A stretch of DNA of 5,631 nt, from assembly GCA_964448285.1 (NCBI GenBank), contig CAYUWG010000149.1, positions 1-5,631 on the forward strand, read 5' to 3'. Numbering within the stretch: position 1 is the first letter of the stretch; every line of letters begins with the position of its first letter. Position numbers and translations under genes: made by a program. This DNA comes from CAYUWG01 sp964448285. Lineage in GTDB: Bacteria > Bacteroidota > Ignavibacteria > SZUA-365. The notes beneath the pieces are model-generated. The model saw nothing but the letters and a program-made list of their open reading frames with translations, was not told the origin of the DNA and searched no databases. Below are positions 1-5,631 of this stretch, in pieces.

Positions 1-51
1 AGCATCTGCCTTCTAAGCAGGTGGTCGCAGGTTCGAGTCCTGCCGGGAGTG
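1..51 (+). tRNA. tRNA-Arg(UCU), 3' portion, cut by window edge
   Basis: This is the 3' two thirds of a tRNA gene; the acceptor 5' strand and D arm lie before the window. The anticodon stem pairs positions 5-9 (TCTGC) with 17-21 (GCAGG), including one G-T pair. The seven-base loop at 10-16 is CTTCTAA and places anticodon TCT at 12-14, which decodes AGA as arginine. A five-base variable loop follows at 22-26. The T arm is perfect: GCAGG at 27-31, loop TTCGAGT at 32-38, CCTGC at 39-43. The acceptor 3' strand is 44-50 and the discriminator is G51. The next bases are CGA, so CCA is not encoded and must be added by CCA nucleotidyltransferase. The exporter operon begins 48 bases downstream on the same strand. 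Confidence 0.94.
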
Positions 52-99
52 CGAAGGTCATAACGATACAGCGCTGACTGCCGCGAGAATCCTTCAACC

Positions 100-915
100 A
101 TGACACCACTCCAATTCGTTCTCGTCGTTTTCTCGGGAGTGATTGCCGGAATCGTAGGAACGATTTTCGGTATCGGCGGAGGACTGATTCTCGTCCCGAT
201 TCTCGTGTTGGGTTTTCATCTTCCGATGCATCAGGCAGTGGCTGCGAGCATCATTGCCGTCATCGCGACGTCGAGCGTCGGGGCGTCGATTTTCGTGCGC
301 AATGGGATGGCGAACGTGAGGCTTGGTGTTGCCCTGGAAGTTACTACGACCGCGGGCGCAATCTCCGGAGGCTTGCTCGCAAATTCTCTCGACGGTGCCG
401 TTCTGCAAAAAGTCTTTGCGGTGTTCCTCATTGTCATCGGAACGTTCATGTGGATCACCAGATCATTGAAGAATCATGCATCTACTGCTCCGCAGCGGAA
501 CGGATTCCTTGAAGGGCGATACATCGATCAGTCAAGCGGGGAAGAAGTTCGCTACGGCGTTCGCAGATTGCCTGCCGGCATGGTTGCATCACTGATTGCC
601 GGGCAGGCCTCCGGCATGATGGGCGTCGGTGGAGGAATCATCAAAGTCCCCGTCATGAACTTGCTCTGCGGAATTCCATTGAAGGCGGCAACTGCGACGA
701 GTAACTTCATGATCGGAGTGACGGCACTCGCAAGTGCCGTCATCTACTTCTCGAACGGTCACGTCAATCCATACTTCACGGCTTCTGCTATACTCGGTGT
801 CCTTGGCGGTTCGCTGATCGGGACGCACCTTGCGATGCGCTTGCGGAGCGTAGTCATCCTTTTCCTGTTCATCCTCCTGATGTACTTCACGGCCGTACGG
901 ATGTTTTTTTCATGA
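100..915 (+). CDS. TauE/SafE-family sulfite/organosulfonate-type anion exporter (inner membrane)
   Basis: This 271-residue protein is a complete member of the TauE/SafE (COG0730, formerly DUF81) family, whose characterised members move sulfite, sulfoacetate or related anions across the inner membrane. It is very hydrophobic and shows the family's internal duplication. The first half has a glycine-rich GIGGG motif at 24-28 followed by LVPIL. The second repeats it as GVGGG at 175-179 followed by IKVPVM. Each is followed by an Ala/Ser/Thr-rich helix (46-65 and 195-215). A hydrophilic loop at about 121-158 containing YIDQSSGEEVRYGVRRLP separates the halves and is typical of the subfamily found beside DUF1634 genes. 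ATG 100 begins directly with the first membrane segment, so the start looks right, although no Shine-Dalgarno is visible. The stop overlaps the next start by 4 bases. The substrate cannot be read from sequence; sulfite or another small oxyanion is a family-based guess. Confidence 0.95.
   Translation: MTPLQFVLVVFSGVIAGIVGTIFGIGGGLILVPILVLGFHLPMHQAVAASIIAVIATSSVGASIFVRNGMANVRLGVALEVTTTAGAISGGLLANSLDGAVLQKVFAVFLIVIGTFMWITRSLKNHASTAPQRNGFLEGRYIDQSSGEEVRYGVRRLPAGMVASLIAGQASGMMGVGGGIIKVPVMNLLCGIPLKAATATSNFMIGVTALASAVIYFSNGHVNPYFTASAILGVLGGSLIGTHLAMRLRSVVILFLFILLMYFTAVRMFFS
904..910 (+). other. T7 homopolymer at the exporter/DUF1634 junction, possible slippage site
   Basis: Seven consecutive T residues lie in the last codons of the exporter gene (ATG TTT TTT TCA TGA), directly before the DUF1634 ATG at 912. 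A one-base backward shift, or one extra U in the transcript, would read TTC then ATG AAC and join the exporter in frame to DUF1634 as one polypeptide. The run and the frame arithmetic are seen directly. Use of the run for slippage is only a possibility, and the classic slippery heptamer pattern is not well matched. Confidence 0.3.
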
Positions 916-1217
916 ACGAGCGCCCGCCGATTGAACGGAACATCTCGCAGATCCTCGTTGGCGGTGTGACACTGAGTGCTCTGCTGCTGATCGTAGGAAT
1001 GATTCTCTTCATCGCACGCGATATCCTTGGGTTGAAGGATGGGATTGACCGTGTGTTTCTCTTCGCCGGGATATTTCTCCTCATGGGGACGCCGATATTT
1101 CGCATTCTCACAACGACAGTCCTCTTCGTTCAGCAGCGGGATTGGTTGTTCACAAGCTATTCCCTCTGGGTCTTGCTCACACTCACTGTGAGCATCGTCA
1201 TCACTCTTCTTTTATGA
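912..1217 (+). CDS. DUF1634 small membrane protein, TauE/SafE partner
   Basis: This 101-residue protein matches the DUF1634 family. Its biochemical function is unknown, but its genes commonly sit next to TauE/SafE exporters. A short charged N-terminus (MNERPPIERN) is followed by membrane segment 1 at about 12-35, a charged loop with RDILGLKDGIDR at 36-47, segment 2 at about 48-72 and segment 3 at about 82-101. The conserved stretch LLMGTPIFRI at 57-66 followed by QQRDW at 74-78 is the recognisable family core. The start overlaps the exporter stop (ATGA at 912-915) and the stop overlaps the next start (ATGA at 1214-1217). This makes it the middle of a translationally coupled operon and argues for a subunit or accessory role with the exporter. 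A complex with the exporter is inferred, not shown. Confidence 0.9.
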   Translation: MNERPPIERNISQILVGGVTLSALLLIVGMILFIARDILGLKDGIDRVFLFAGIFLLMGTPIFRILTTTVLFVQQRDWLFTSYSLWVLLTLTVSIVITLLL

Positions 1218-1675
1218 AATCGATGCGAATCATTTCCGGAGGACAAACGGGCGTTGATCGCGCCGCACTCGATAGCGCATCCGGGTTGAGACTAATCATC
1301 GGAGGATGGTGTCCCGCAGGGCGGCGAGCTGAGGATGGACGAATACCGGAAAAGTATCCCTTGCAGGAAACATCTTCTCGAGATTATCGAGAACGAACGC
1401 GACTCAACGTGCGGGATGCAGACGGGACATTGGTTCTCTTTGCAGGTGATGTATTCGGCGGAACGGCATTGACCGCACAAGAGGCGATGAAAATGCGCAA
1501 GCCGCTTTTCATGTTTGACGTAAACGAACGGATCGACACGCGTCCCATCATCAGATGGCTTCGCATCCATAGAATCCGCACGCTGAACGTTGCCGGACCG
1601 AGAGAAAGTGAAAGTCCCGGGATATACCACCGTTCGAAGATCATCCTCGATCGGTTGTTTCGAAGGATACGTTAG
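1214..1675 (+). CDS. cpYpsA-type SLOG-fold protein ('putative molybdenum carrier' family)
   Basis: The ATG at 1214 gives a 153-residue cytosolic protein; an in-frame ATG at 1142 lies inside the DUF1634 gene and would add an unrelated tail. The sequence carries the full signature of the circularly permuted YpsA / putative molybdenum carrier family (Pfam PF12694, SLOG superfamily). It begins with SGGQTGVDRAALD at 8-20, followed by GGWCPAGRRAEDG at 30-42 and IPEKYPLQET at 44-53. It continues with RTRLNV at 61-66, DGTLV at 70-74, GGTALT at 82-87 and NVAGPRES beginning near 125, with PGIY after it. The glycine-rich N-terminal loop is a Rossmann-like nucleotide or ligand-binding site. Family members are proposed to bind a nucleotide-derived ligand or molybdenum cofactor; neither activity is well established. 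A 4-base overlap with DUF1634 places it in the exporter operon. Its stop overlaps that of the convergent gene at 1672-1675. No Shine-Dalgarno is visible, which is consistent with translation by coupling. Confidence 0.9.
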   Translation: MKSMRIISGGQTGVDRAALDSASGLRLIIGGWCPAGRRAEDGRIPEKYPLQETSSRDYRERTRLNVRDADGTLVLFAGDVFGGTALTAQEAMKMRKPLFMFDVNERIDTRPIIRWLRIHRIRTLNVAGPRESESPGIYHRSKIILDRLFRRIR

Positions 1676-2355
1676 AAGTCGAACGTAAAACCGAGAAGCG
1701 ATTGAAAGTGGATGCTTCCAAACGTTCCGAAGCTTTTTGCAACGCGGAAGTTTGCATCGATACTGCCGTGTTCATACTTCAGCAACTCGATGTTGATCGA
1801 ACCCGCTACGGATGGAATCCATTGTGATTCGAAAAGCCCAACAACCTCCGATTCAACGTTCACTTCGGAGTCGAGGTACTGTATGCCGCCTCCGAGTTGT
1901 AATTGCAAGCGTGAGATGATGTCAATGGCAATGAGAAGATTCGCACCGTATCCGCCTAATCGCTCTTCGCCATACACACGCGAACTATCGCTTTTATAGA
2001 ACACCGTCGTAATCGTGCGAAGGAATCGCTTGGCCATTCGATGGTAATAGAAATCAAAGCCGATCCAGATGGGAAGCCCCAACGTATCGACCGGAATAAG
2101 TGTCTGAACTCCAAGCATCAAACCACTCCACTCGATGTAATCGCGATTGATGAACAGATTCTGGAGGGTATCAGCTGGATTGGACATGCCGTTGTATCCG
2201 GCATAAAGTTGAACCATGACAGGATTCGACTTGCGTTGTGTCCGTCTCAACTCGAGACGTTTTTGCGCGAGCACGTCAGTCGTCCCGATGAGGAACGATA
2301 GCCCGATGACAAGTGCAATGATGATGGATGGGTGCGTGTGTCGTTTCAAACTCAT
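1672..2355 (-). CDS. Exported protein, probable small outer-membrane beta-barrel, function unknown
   Basis: I do not recognise a named family. From the ATG at 2355 the protein has 227 residues. A classic Sec signal peptide has basic SLKRH at 2-6, a hydrophobic core at about 10-25 and a likely cleavage after VLA (28-30), before QKR. The mature part alternates hydrophobic and polar residues in short stretches rich in Gly and aromatics, for example VMVQLYAGYNG at 46-56, IWIGFDFYYH at 96-105, LQLQLGGGIQYLD at 150-162 and IHFQSLLGFTFDF at 215-227. The terminal Phe after alternating aromatics resembles an outer-membrane barrel C-terminus recognised by BamA. No substrate can be proposed. A TTG at 2391 would add 12 residues before the signal peptide and is less likely. 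The gene lies 68 bases after the transporter stop, so it may be co-transcribed or use its own promoter. Its stop overlaps the convergent cpYpsA stop by 4 bases. Confidence 0.78.
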   Translation of the reverse strand: MSLKRHTHPSIIIALVIGLSFLIGTTDVLAQKRLELRRTQRKSNPVMVQLYAGYNGMSNPADTLQNLFINRDYIEWSGLMLGVQTLIPVDTLGLPIWIGFDFYYHRMAKRFLRTITTVFYKSDSSRVYGEERLGGYGANLLIAIDIISRLQLQLGGGIQYLDSEVNVESEVVGLFESQWIPSVAGSINIELLKYEHGSIDANFRVAKSFGTFGSIHFQSLLGFTFDF

Positions 2356-2360
2356 ACGGA

Positions 2361-2392
2361 CAAAATTGAGCCTCAAGAAAGTGCTGTCCAAA
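2361..2392 (-). promoter_or_regulatory. Weak candidate Bacteroidota-type promoter before the barrel gene
   Basis: Read on the minus strand, TTTG at 2392-2389 is followed after 20 bases by CAATTTTG at 2368-2361. This resembles the Bacteroidota -33 TTTG / -7 TAnnTTTG pair with one mismatch (C for the first T). It sits in the 68-base gap between the transporter stop and the barrel-gene ATG at 2355, the largest gap in the minus-strand block. A start site set by it would fall within a few bases of the ATG, giving an almost leaderless message, which lowers confidence. A TTGAC at 2398-2394 has no matching sigma-70 -10 box. Confidence 0.18.
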
Positions 2393-2423
2393 AGTCAACG
2401 GTGCGAAAAGCCATCGCTCCCCG

Positions 2424-3977
2424 TTATTTGACCCATGATGGAAGCTGATGAAGGTCGATATCGAATACGTGCATACCGAGGAGATACATCAAGCTCACGA
2501 CAACGACAATTCCGCAGAGATTCAGGATGAAGCCCGCGCGCGCCATTTGTCTGATCGTGATCCAACCCGATGAAAAGACGATCGCGTTCGGTGCCGTGCC
2601 GACCGGAAGCATGAATGCGAACGATGCATTGATCGTTGCCGGTATCATGAAGAGCAGTGGATTTTCCCCGAGTGCAACTGCAGCCGACGCGAACACTGGA
2701 ACGAGGATCGTTGCCGTAGCGGTGTTCGATGTGAATTCCGTAATGAACGTGAGCATTCCGCTGACGAGGATAAGCATGAAAAGGATATCGACCCCGTGAA
2801 GAGAAGCCAGTTGGCTTCCGAGGAAGAGCGTCACACCCGTTCTCTCCAAGCCATCTGCAAGGGCAAAGCCTCCACCGAAGAGCAACAACACTCCCCATGG
2901 CACACCTTTATGAATCGTTTCCCAGCGGACGATTCGCTCACCTGTATTCATACCGCTGGGAATTACGAACAAGCTTAGCCCCGCTGCCATTGCGATCGTT
3001 GCGTCCGTCAATCGCGGGAAGACATCGGTTAATCCGGGGATGCGTATGGCTTCGATCGTAATCGGCGCTCGAAATATCCACGCGAGCGCAGTCAGGATGA
3101 AGACGAACATCATTCTTCGTTCGGCTTTACTCATCGATCCTAAGGAACGAATCTCATCTGCGACGAGCGTGCGGGTAGCAAATGCCTGAAGTGGTAATCG
3201 CGACAAGGGTTCGGGAGGAATGACGCGAACGAGCAGAAACCACGCAATGGGAAGCAGCAGCAGGATAACCGGGACACCGAAAAACATCCATTGAAGAAAT
3301 CCGATCGGAGGCGCTTCGGGAAACATCGAGTGCACGAAACCAGCAAAGACGATATTCGGCGGTGTCCCGATGAGCGTTCCGATGCCGCCGATGCTTGCAG
3401 AGTACGCCACGCCAAGGAGGAGCGATAGCCCAAGCGAACGTTGGATGCGACGTGCATCATCGTCATCGATGTCCGGATTCGAAGTGGAGAGATGTTTCGT
3501 AACCGCGAAAGCGATTGGCAGCATCATCAATGTTGTCGCCGTATTCGAAATCCACATAGAAAGGAAAGCCGTCGCGCACATAAAGCCGAGAACGAGGCGT
3601 GCCGGACTGCTTCCCATCAGCGCGACAACGTGCAAGGCAATACGCTTGTGCAGGTTCACCCGTTCGATTCCCAGAGCGACGATGAAGCCTCCAAGGAATA
3701 GATAGATCAGTTGATTCGCATAGGGCGATGCGGCTTCCTGCATCGAAGAAACACCGAGAATCGGATAAAGCGCAAGCGGTAGGAGCGAGGTGACGGGGAT
3801 CGGGACTGCCTCCGTGAGCCACCAAATGGTCATCCACGCTGTGATTGCAACGGTATTCATCGCAAGCGATGAGAGCGACGTTGGTATGGGTATGACAAGG
3901 AGAAAAACGAAAACCATCGGACCGACAAACAGCCCGATGGCTTTAATTCGTTGTTGGGTTGCCGATTCCTCGTTCAT
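2424..3977 (-). CDS. DASS/SLC13-family sodium-coupled di/tricarboxylate or sulfate symporter
   Basis: This 517-residue, highly hydrophobic protein is a full-length divalent anion:Na+ symporter (Pfam Na_sulph_symp, SLC13/DASS), within the usual range for bacterial members. It should import succinate, malate, fumarate or similar dianions, or less likely sulfate, with sodium. The signatures occur in the expected inverted-repeat order. WWLTEAVPIPVTSLLP is at 52-67, and the first substrate/sodium-binding SNT motif is at 144-146 (ISNTATTLMMLP). The GTPPN loop is at 204-208. The second SNT is at 417-419 (EFTSNTATATILVP), with its companion GTAPN at 461-465. A cytoplasmic hydrophilic linker with an acidic run DDDD near 171-174 and a second basic stretch near 250-290 match family topology. 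The ATG at 3977 lies 12 bases after the hydrolase stop, suggesting co-transcription. No frameshift or missing key residue is seen. Exact substrate cannot be assigned from the motifs alone. Confidence 0.95.
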   Translation of the reverse strand: MNEESATQQRIKAIGLFVGPMVFVFLLVIPIPTSLSSLAMNTVAITAWMTIWWLTEAVPIPVTSLLPLALYPILGVSSMQEAASPYANQLIYLFLGGFIVALGIERVNLHKRIALHVVALMGSSPARLVLGFMCATAFLSMWISNTATTLMMLPIAFAVTKHLSTSNPDIDDDDARRIQRSLGLSLLLGVAYSASIGGIGTLIGTPPNIVFAGFVHSMFPEAPPIGFLQWMFFGVPVILLLLPIAWFLLVRVIPPEPLSRLPLQAFATRTLVADEIRSLGSMSKAERRMMFVFILTALAWIFRAPITIEAIRIPGLTDVFPRLTDATIAMAAGLSLFVIPSGMNTGERIVRWETIHKGVPWGVLLLFGGGFALADGLERTGVTLFLGSQLASLHGVDILFMLILVSGMLTFITEFTSNTATATILVPVFASAAVALGENPLLFMIPATINASFAFMLPVGTAPNAIVFSSGWITIRQMARAGFILNLCGIVVVVSLMYLLGMHVFDIDLHQLPSWVK

Positions 3978-3989
3978 CCCAGCCTGTAC

Positions 3990-4769
3990 TCAGGAACTGA
4001 GTGTGCTGCAAAAGTCCGCGACAATGCGATTGAACCGTTCCGTTTGTTCAAGATTCGAGAGATGCCCCGATGTGGGAAGGACGTGCAGAATTCTGTTTCG
4101 AATCGTGTCCGCCAGTGCTTCTGCGTCACTCTGCGGAGTGATCATGTCGTTCTTTCCGACGATAACGCATGTGGGAATCGTAAGTCCGCGAACGACGTCG
4201 AACGAACCCGGTCGAGCCGCCATTGCGCGCAACATGCATGCGATGCCTTCCGGTGTCGCTTGCCGCATGATGTCCATCACCACCATATCAAGCTCAGGTT
4301 GTTGAACGCGGCTCTCATCACTGATGAGCCGTGGAAGCAGACCTGCAGTAATGCCGTCGATCCCGTTTATAAGCACATCTTCTGCCTGAGACAACCGTGT
4401 TTTCTTTGCTTCCTCGGAGTCGACGTTTGCTTTCGTGTTCGAAAAGATGATTGCGTGCATACGGTCCTGATACTTCCTGAGCGCTGCCATGAGGATGTAC
4501 CCACCCATCGAAAGTCCACAGAAGACTGCTTTCTCGATACCCAAGTGATCGAGTAAGCCGACGGCCATATCGGCACATGCATCCATCGAACATGTTTCGA
4601 GCGCAGGCCCACCGTTGCCAAATCCCGGATAGTCGAATGTGATTATTCGAAACTGGGTATGGAGGGCTTCTACTTGCGGCATCCACATCGCGGAGTTCAG
4701 TGGAAAAGCATGAATGAAAAGAATCGGCAAACCGCTTCCCTTATCGGTGTATGTCTCTGGGTATGTCAT
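3990..4769 (-). CDS. Alpha/beta-fold hydrolase (esterase/lactonase-like)
   Basis: This 259-residue protein is a complete single-domain alpha/beta hydrolase of the large BioH / 3-oxoadipate enol-lactonase-like group, acting on an ester, lactone or similar bond. It has no signal peptide, so it should be cytosolic. The oxyanion-hole strand ends in IHAFPLN at 19-25, followed by MW at 29-30. The FDYPGFG turn is at 45-51. The nucleophile elbow GLSMGG at 85-90 places the catalytic Ser at 87. The acid is most likely Asp208 in VGKND, and the base is His236 in SGHLSNLEQ. A cap region of about 115-185 is helical and determines substrate. All three catalytic positions are intact. The ATG at 4769 follows the fibronectin-III gene stop by 29 bases, and its own stop is 12 bases before the transporter start. 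The neighbourhood hints at release of a carboxylate, but the substrate is unknown and such hydrolases are often promiscuous. Confidence 0.93.
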   Translation of the reverse strand: MTYPETYTDKGSGLPILFIHAFPLNSAMWMPQVEALHTQFRIITFDYPGFGNGGPALETCSMDACADMAVGLLDHLGIEKAVFCGLSMGGYILMAALRKYQDRMHAIIFSNTKANVDSEEAKKTRLSQAEDVLINGIDGITAGLLPRLISDESRVQQPELDMVVMDIMRQATPEGIACMLRAMAARPGSFDVVRGLTIPTCVIVGKNDMITPQSDAEALADTIRNRILHVLPTSGHLSNLEQTERFNRIVADFCSTLSS

Positions 4770-4798
4770 AACTGTTTGAGAATACTCTGATGTTTGCG

Positions 4799-5631
4799 TT
4801 ATCGTTTAGCAAACGGGACGTTTCGCACGTCCTGGAAACTCACTTCAAACTCCAGATAGCGATCGGGTCCGGAACCTTGAACCAAGCGTCCATCGACGCC
4901 TTTTCGGATGAGCAGCCGGAAATAATACAAGTCGTTCCCACGCTTCAATCGGCCATAAACGATACGACCCGTATTGACTAGTGCGTCACTCACTTTGATC
5001 GAAGGAAGGATATATGTCGAGGTCGCGGGAGGGGTTGTCGAATAGTCCTGATTCAAACTATCGACATTGACGGATGGGACATTGGAAAACTCCGTCACAA
5101 GCCCGGGATTCACAGTACTCAAGTGTGGTGACTTGATTTCAAGATCGACGCTTGTGTTGTTTTGTGCGAACACGAACAAATCGGCGCGAGTCGCAAATGC
5201 CGCACCGAGCAGTGGAAGCACTTCTGCTTTCATATTGTCGTTGTGCATATCGAGCGCGCTTGGGAAAAGCGTTGACGTCGTTGCATACACGCGAATCGGC
5301 AATCCGCTCATATCGTTCGTGTGTCTCACTGCCGCAGACCATTCGATGGTCGAGGAGTCCTTACTCAACTTCCCTTGCGTCGTGACGGAATGAATCGTGA
5401 ATTGGAATCGTGTCCCGTTATTGAGATTCGTGATCCCACCTTCCGTCGCGTTTTTGGGAACATCGAAAGAATTACTTACGCCGGTGTTCTTGTTGACTGC
5501 TGTGATGCGATAGGACCCGAAGTTCGATTGGTTGATGCTCGTCGAAGCCGTCCACATCAAGCCGACTTTTCCGTGATCTGAGACAGCGCGAAGGTTCGTC
5601 GGTGCAGATACATCCGGATCTGAAGGATCAG
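4799..5631 (-). CDS. Fibronectin type III domain protein, 5' end beyond window
   Basis: The reading frame stays open to the window edge, giving at least 276 residues, with the N-terminus outside. TTG or ATG codons at 5560 and 5557 lie inside a domain and are not the start. Counting from the edge, residues 1-6 are DPSDPD, a linker of the kind often found after a lipoprotein or exported N-terminus. Residues about 7-103 form a fibronectin type III domain. It opens with SAPTNLRAV, has the core Trp at 26 in LMWTAS, Tyr40 in GSYRITAV, the NLNNGTRFQF turn at about 68-77 and a final strand near IEWSAAVRH. The remaining roughly 170 residues are a beta-rich region I do not recognise, ending with EFEVSFQDVRNVPFAKR. 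It is probably extracytoplasmic, with the FN3 domain mediating binding. It lies 29 bases before the hydrolase gene on the same strand; a functional link is not evident. A lipoprotein anchor cannot be checked here. Confidence 0.85.
   Translation of the reverse strand, partial: DPSDPDVSAPTNLRAVSDHGKVGLMWTASTSINQSNFGSYRITAVNKNTGVSNSFDVPKNATEGGITNLNNGTRFQFTIHSVTTQGKLSKDSSTIEWSAAVRHTNDMSGLPIRVYATTSTLFPSALDMHNDNMKAEVLPLLGAAFATRADLFVFAQNNTSVDLEIKSPHLSTVNPGLVTEFSNVPSVNVDSLNQDYSTTPPATSTYILPSIKVSDALVNTGRIVYGRLKRGNDLYYFRLLIRKGVDGRLVQGSGPDRYLEFEVSFQDVRNVPFAKR

Noticed and set aside
69..76. Eight-base palindrome CAGCGCTG between the tRNA and the exporter
   Set aside because: A single short palindrome is expected by chance and has no second copy or linked regulator here.
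1142..1213. Upstream in-frame ATG giving a 177-residue version of the cpYpsA protein
   Set aside because: The extra 24 residues overlap the DUF1634 gene and lie before the family's conserved N-terminal SGGQTGVD motif. The ATG at 1214 with an ATGA overlap is the natural start.
1633..1664. Two TTCGAA copies (1633-1638 and 1659-1664) that could pair as a terminator stem
   Set aside because: Only about six bases pair over a loop of about 20, there is no U tract, and both copies lie inside the coding sequence. It is too weak to call.
2400..2420. Small GCGA/TCGC hairpin after the transporter stop as a terminator
   Set aside because: The stem is only four base pairs with no following U run, which is insufficient for an intrinsic terminator.
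2395..2898. 167-residue minus-strand frame inside the transporter gene
   Set aside because: It has an Arg/Cys/His-rich shadow composition and overlaps the transporter's conserved second SNT and GTAPN region in another frame.
3660..3676. T-arm-like GTTCGATTC suggesting a tRNA fragment
   Set aside because: It lies inside the transporter coding sequence, and no matching acceptor or anticodon stem surrounds it.
3790..4305. 171-residue open frame on the + strand across the transporter/hydrolase junction
   Set aside because: It is antisense to two well-supported genes, has no recognisable motif and has a composition typical of a reverse-strand shadow.
3951..4556. 201-residue open frame on the + strand opposite the hydrolase
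   Set aside because: It is rich in Cys, His and Arg with no domain pattern, and it is antisense to an intact hydrolase with all its catalytic motifs. It is a shadow frame.

Overview
The window is about 5.6 kb of ordinary, gene-dense bacterial chromosome with moderate GC (roughly half, by eye). Several traits suggest the Bacteroidota/Chlorobiota/Kapabacteria part of the FCB group. No gene start has a convincing Shine-Dalgarno sequence. One surface-type protein carries a fibronectin III domain. There is a small outer-membrane-barrel-like protein ending in Phe, and the tRNA does not encode its CCA tail. The lineage is an inference; no marker gene is present to prove it.

Layout on the + strand: the 3' part of a tRNA-Arg(UCU) (1-51) is followed after 48 bases by a tightly packed three-gene operon. 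It encodes a TauE/SafE-family anion exporter (100-915), a small DUF1634 membrane protein (912-1217) and a cytosolic protein of the circularly permuted YpsA / 'putative molybdenum carrier' family in the SLOG superfamily (1214-1675). Both internal junctions are 4-base ATGA stop/start overlaps, so translational coupling is likely. The TauE/DUF1634 pairing is a known neighbourhood. Tight coupling to a cpYpsA protein is the most interesting point in the window and suggests a nucleotide- or oxyanion-related partner of the exporter.

Layout on the - strand, in transcription order from the right edge: a 5'-truncated fibronectin-III protein (4799 to beyond 5631), an alpha/beta hydrolase (3990-4769), a DASS/SLC13-type sodium-coupled di/tricarboxylate transporter (2424-3977) and a signal-peptide-bearing, probably outer-membrane beta-barrel protein (1672-2355). 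Gaps are 29, 12 and 68 bases. The first three could form one transcription unit; the last may have its own promoter. The hydrolase and transporter could act together on esters or lactones and the carboxylates they release, but this rests on adjacency alone.

The two gene blocks converge and their stop codons overlap by 4 bases at 1672-1675, leaving no intergenic terminator. No stretch over 300 bases lacks a gene. I found no insertion sequence, CRISPR array, phage gene or attachment-site duplication. I do not see a clearly novel system; the strongest lead is the exporter-DUF1634-cpYpsA operon.
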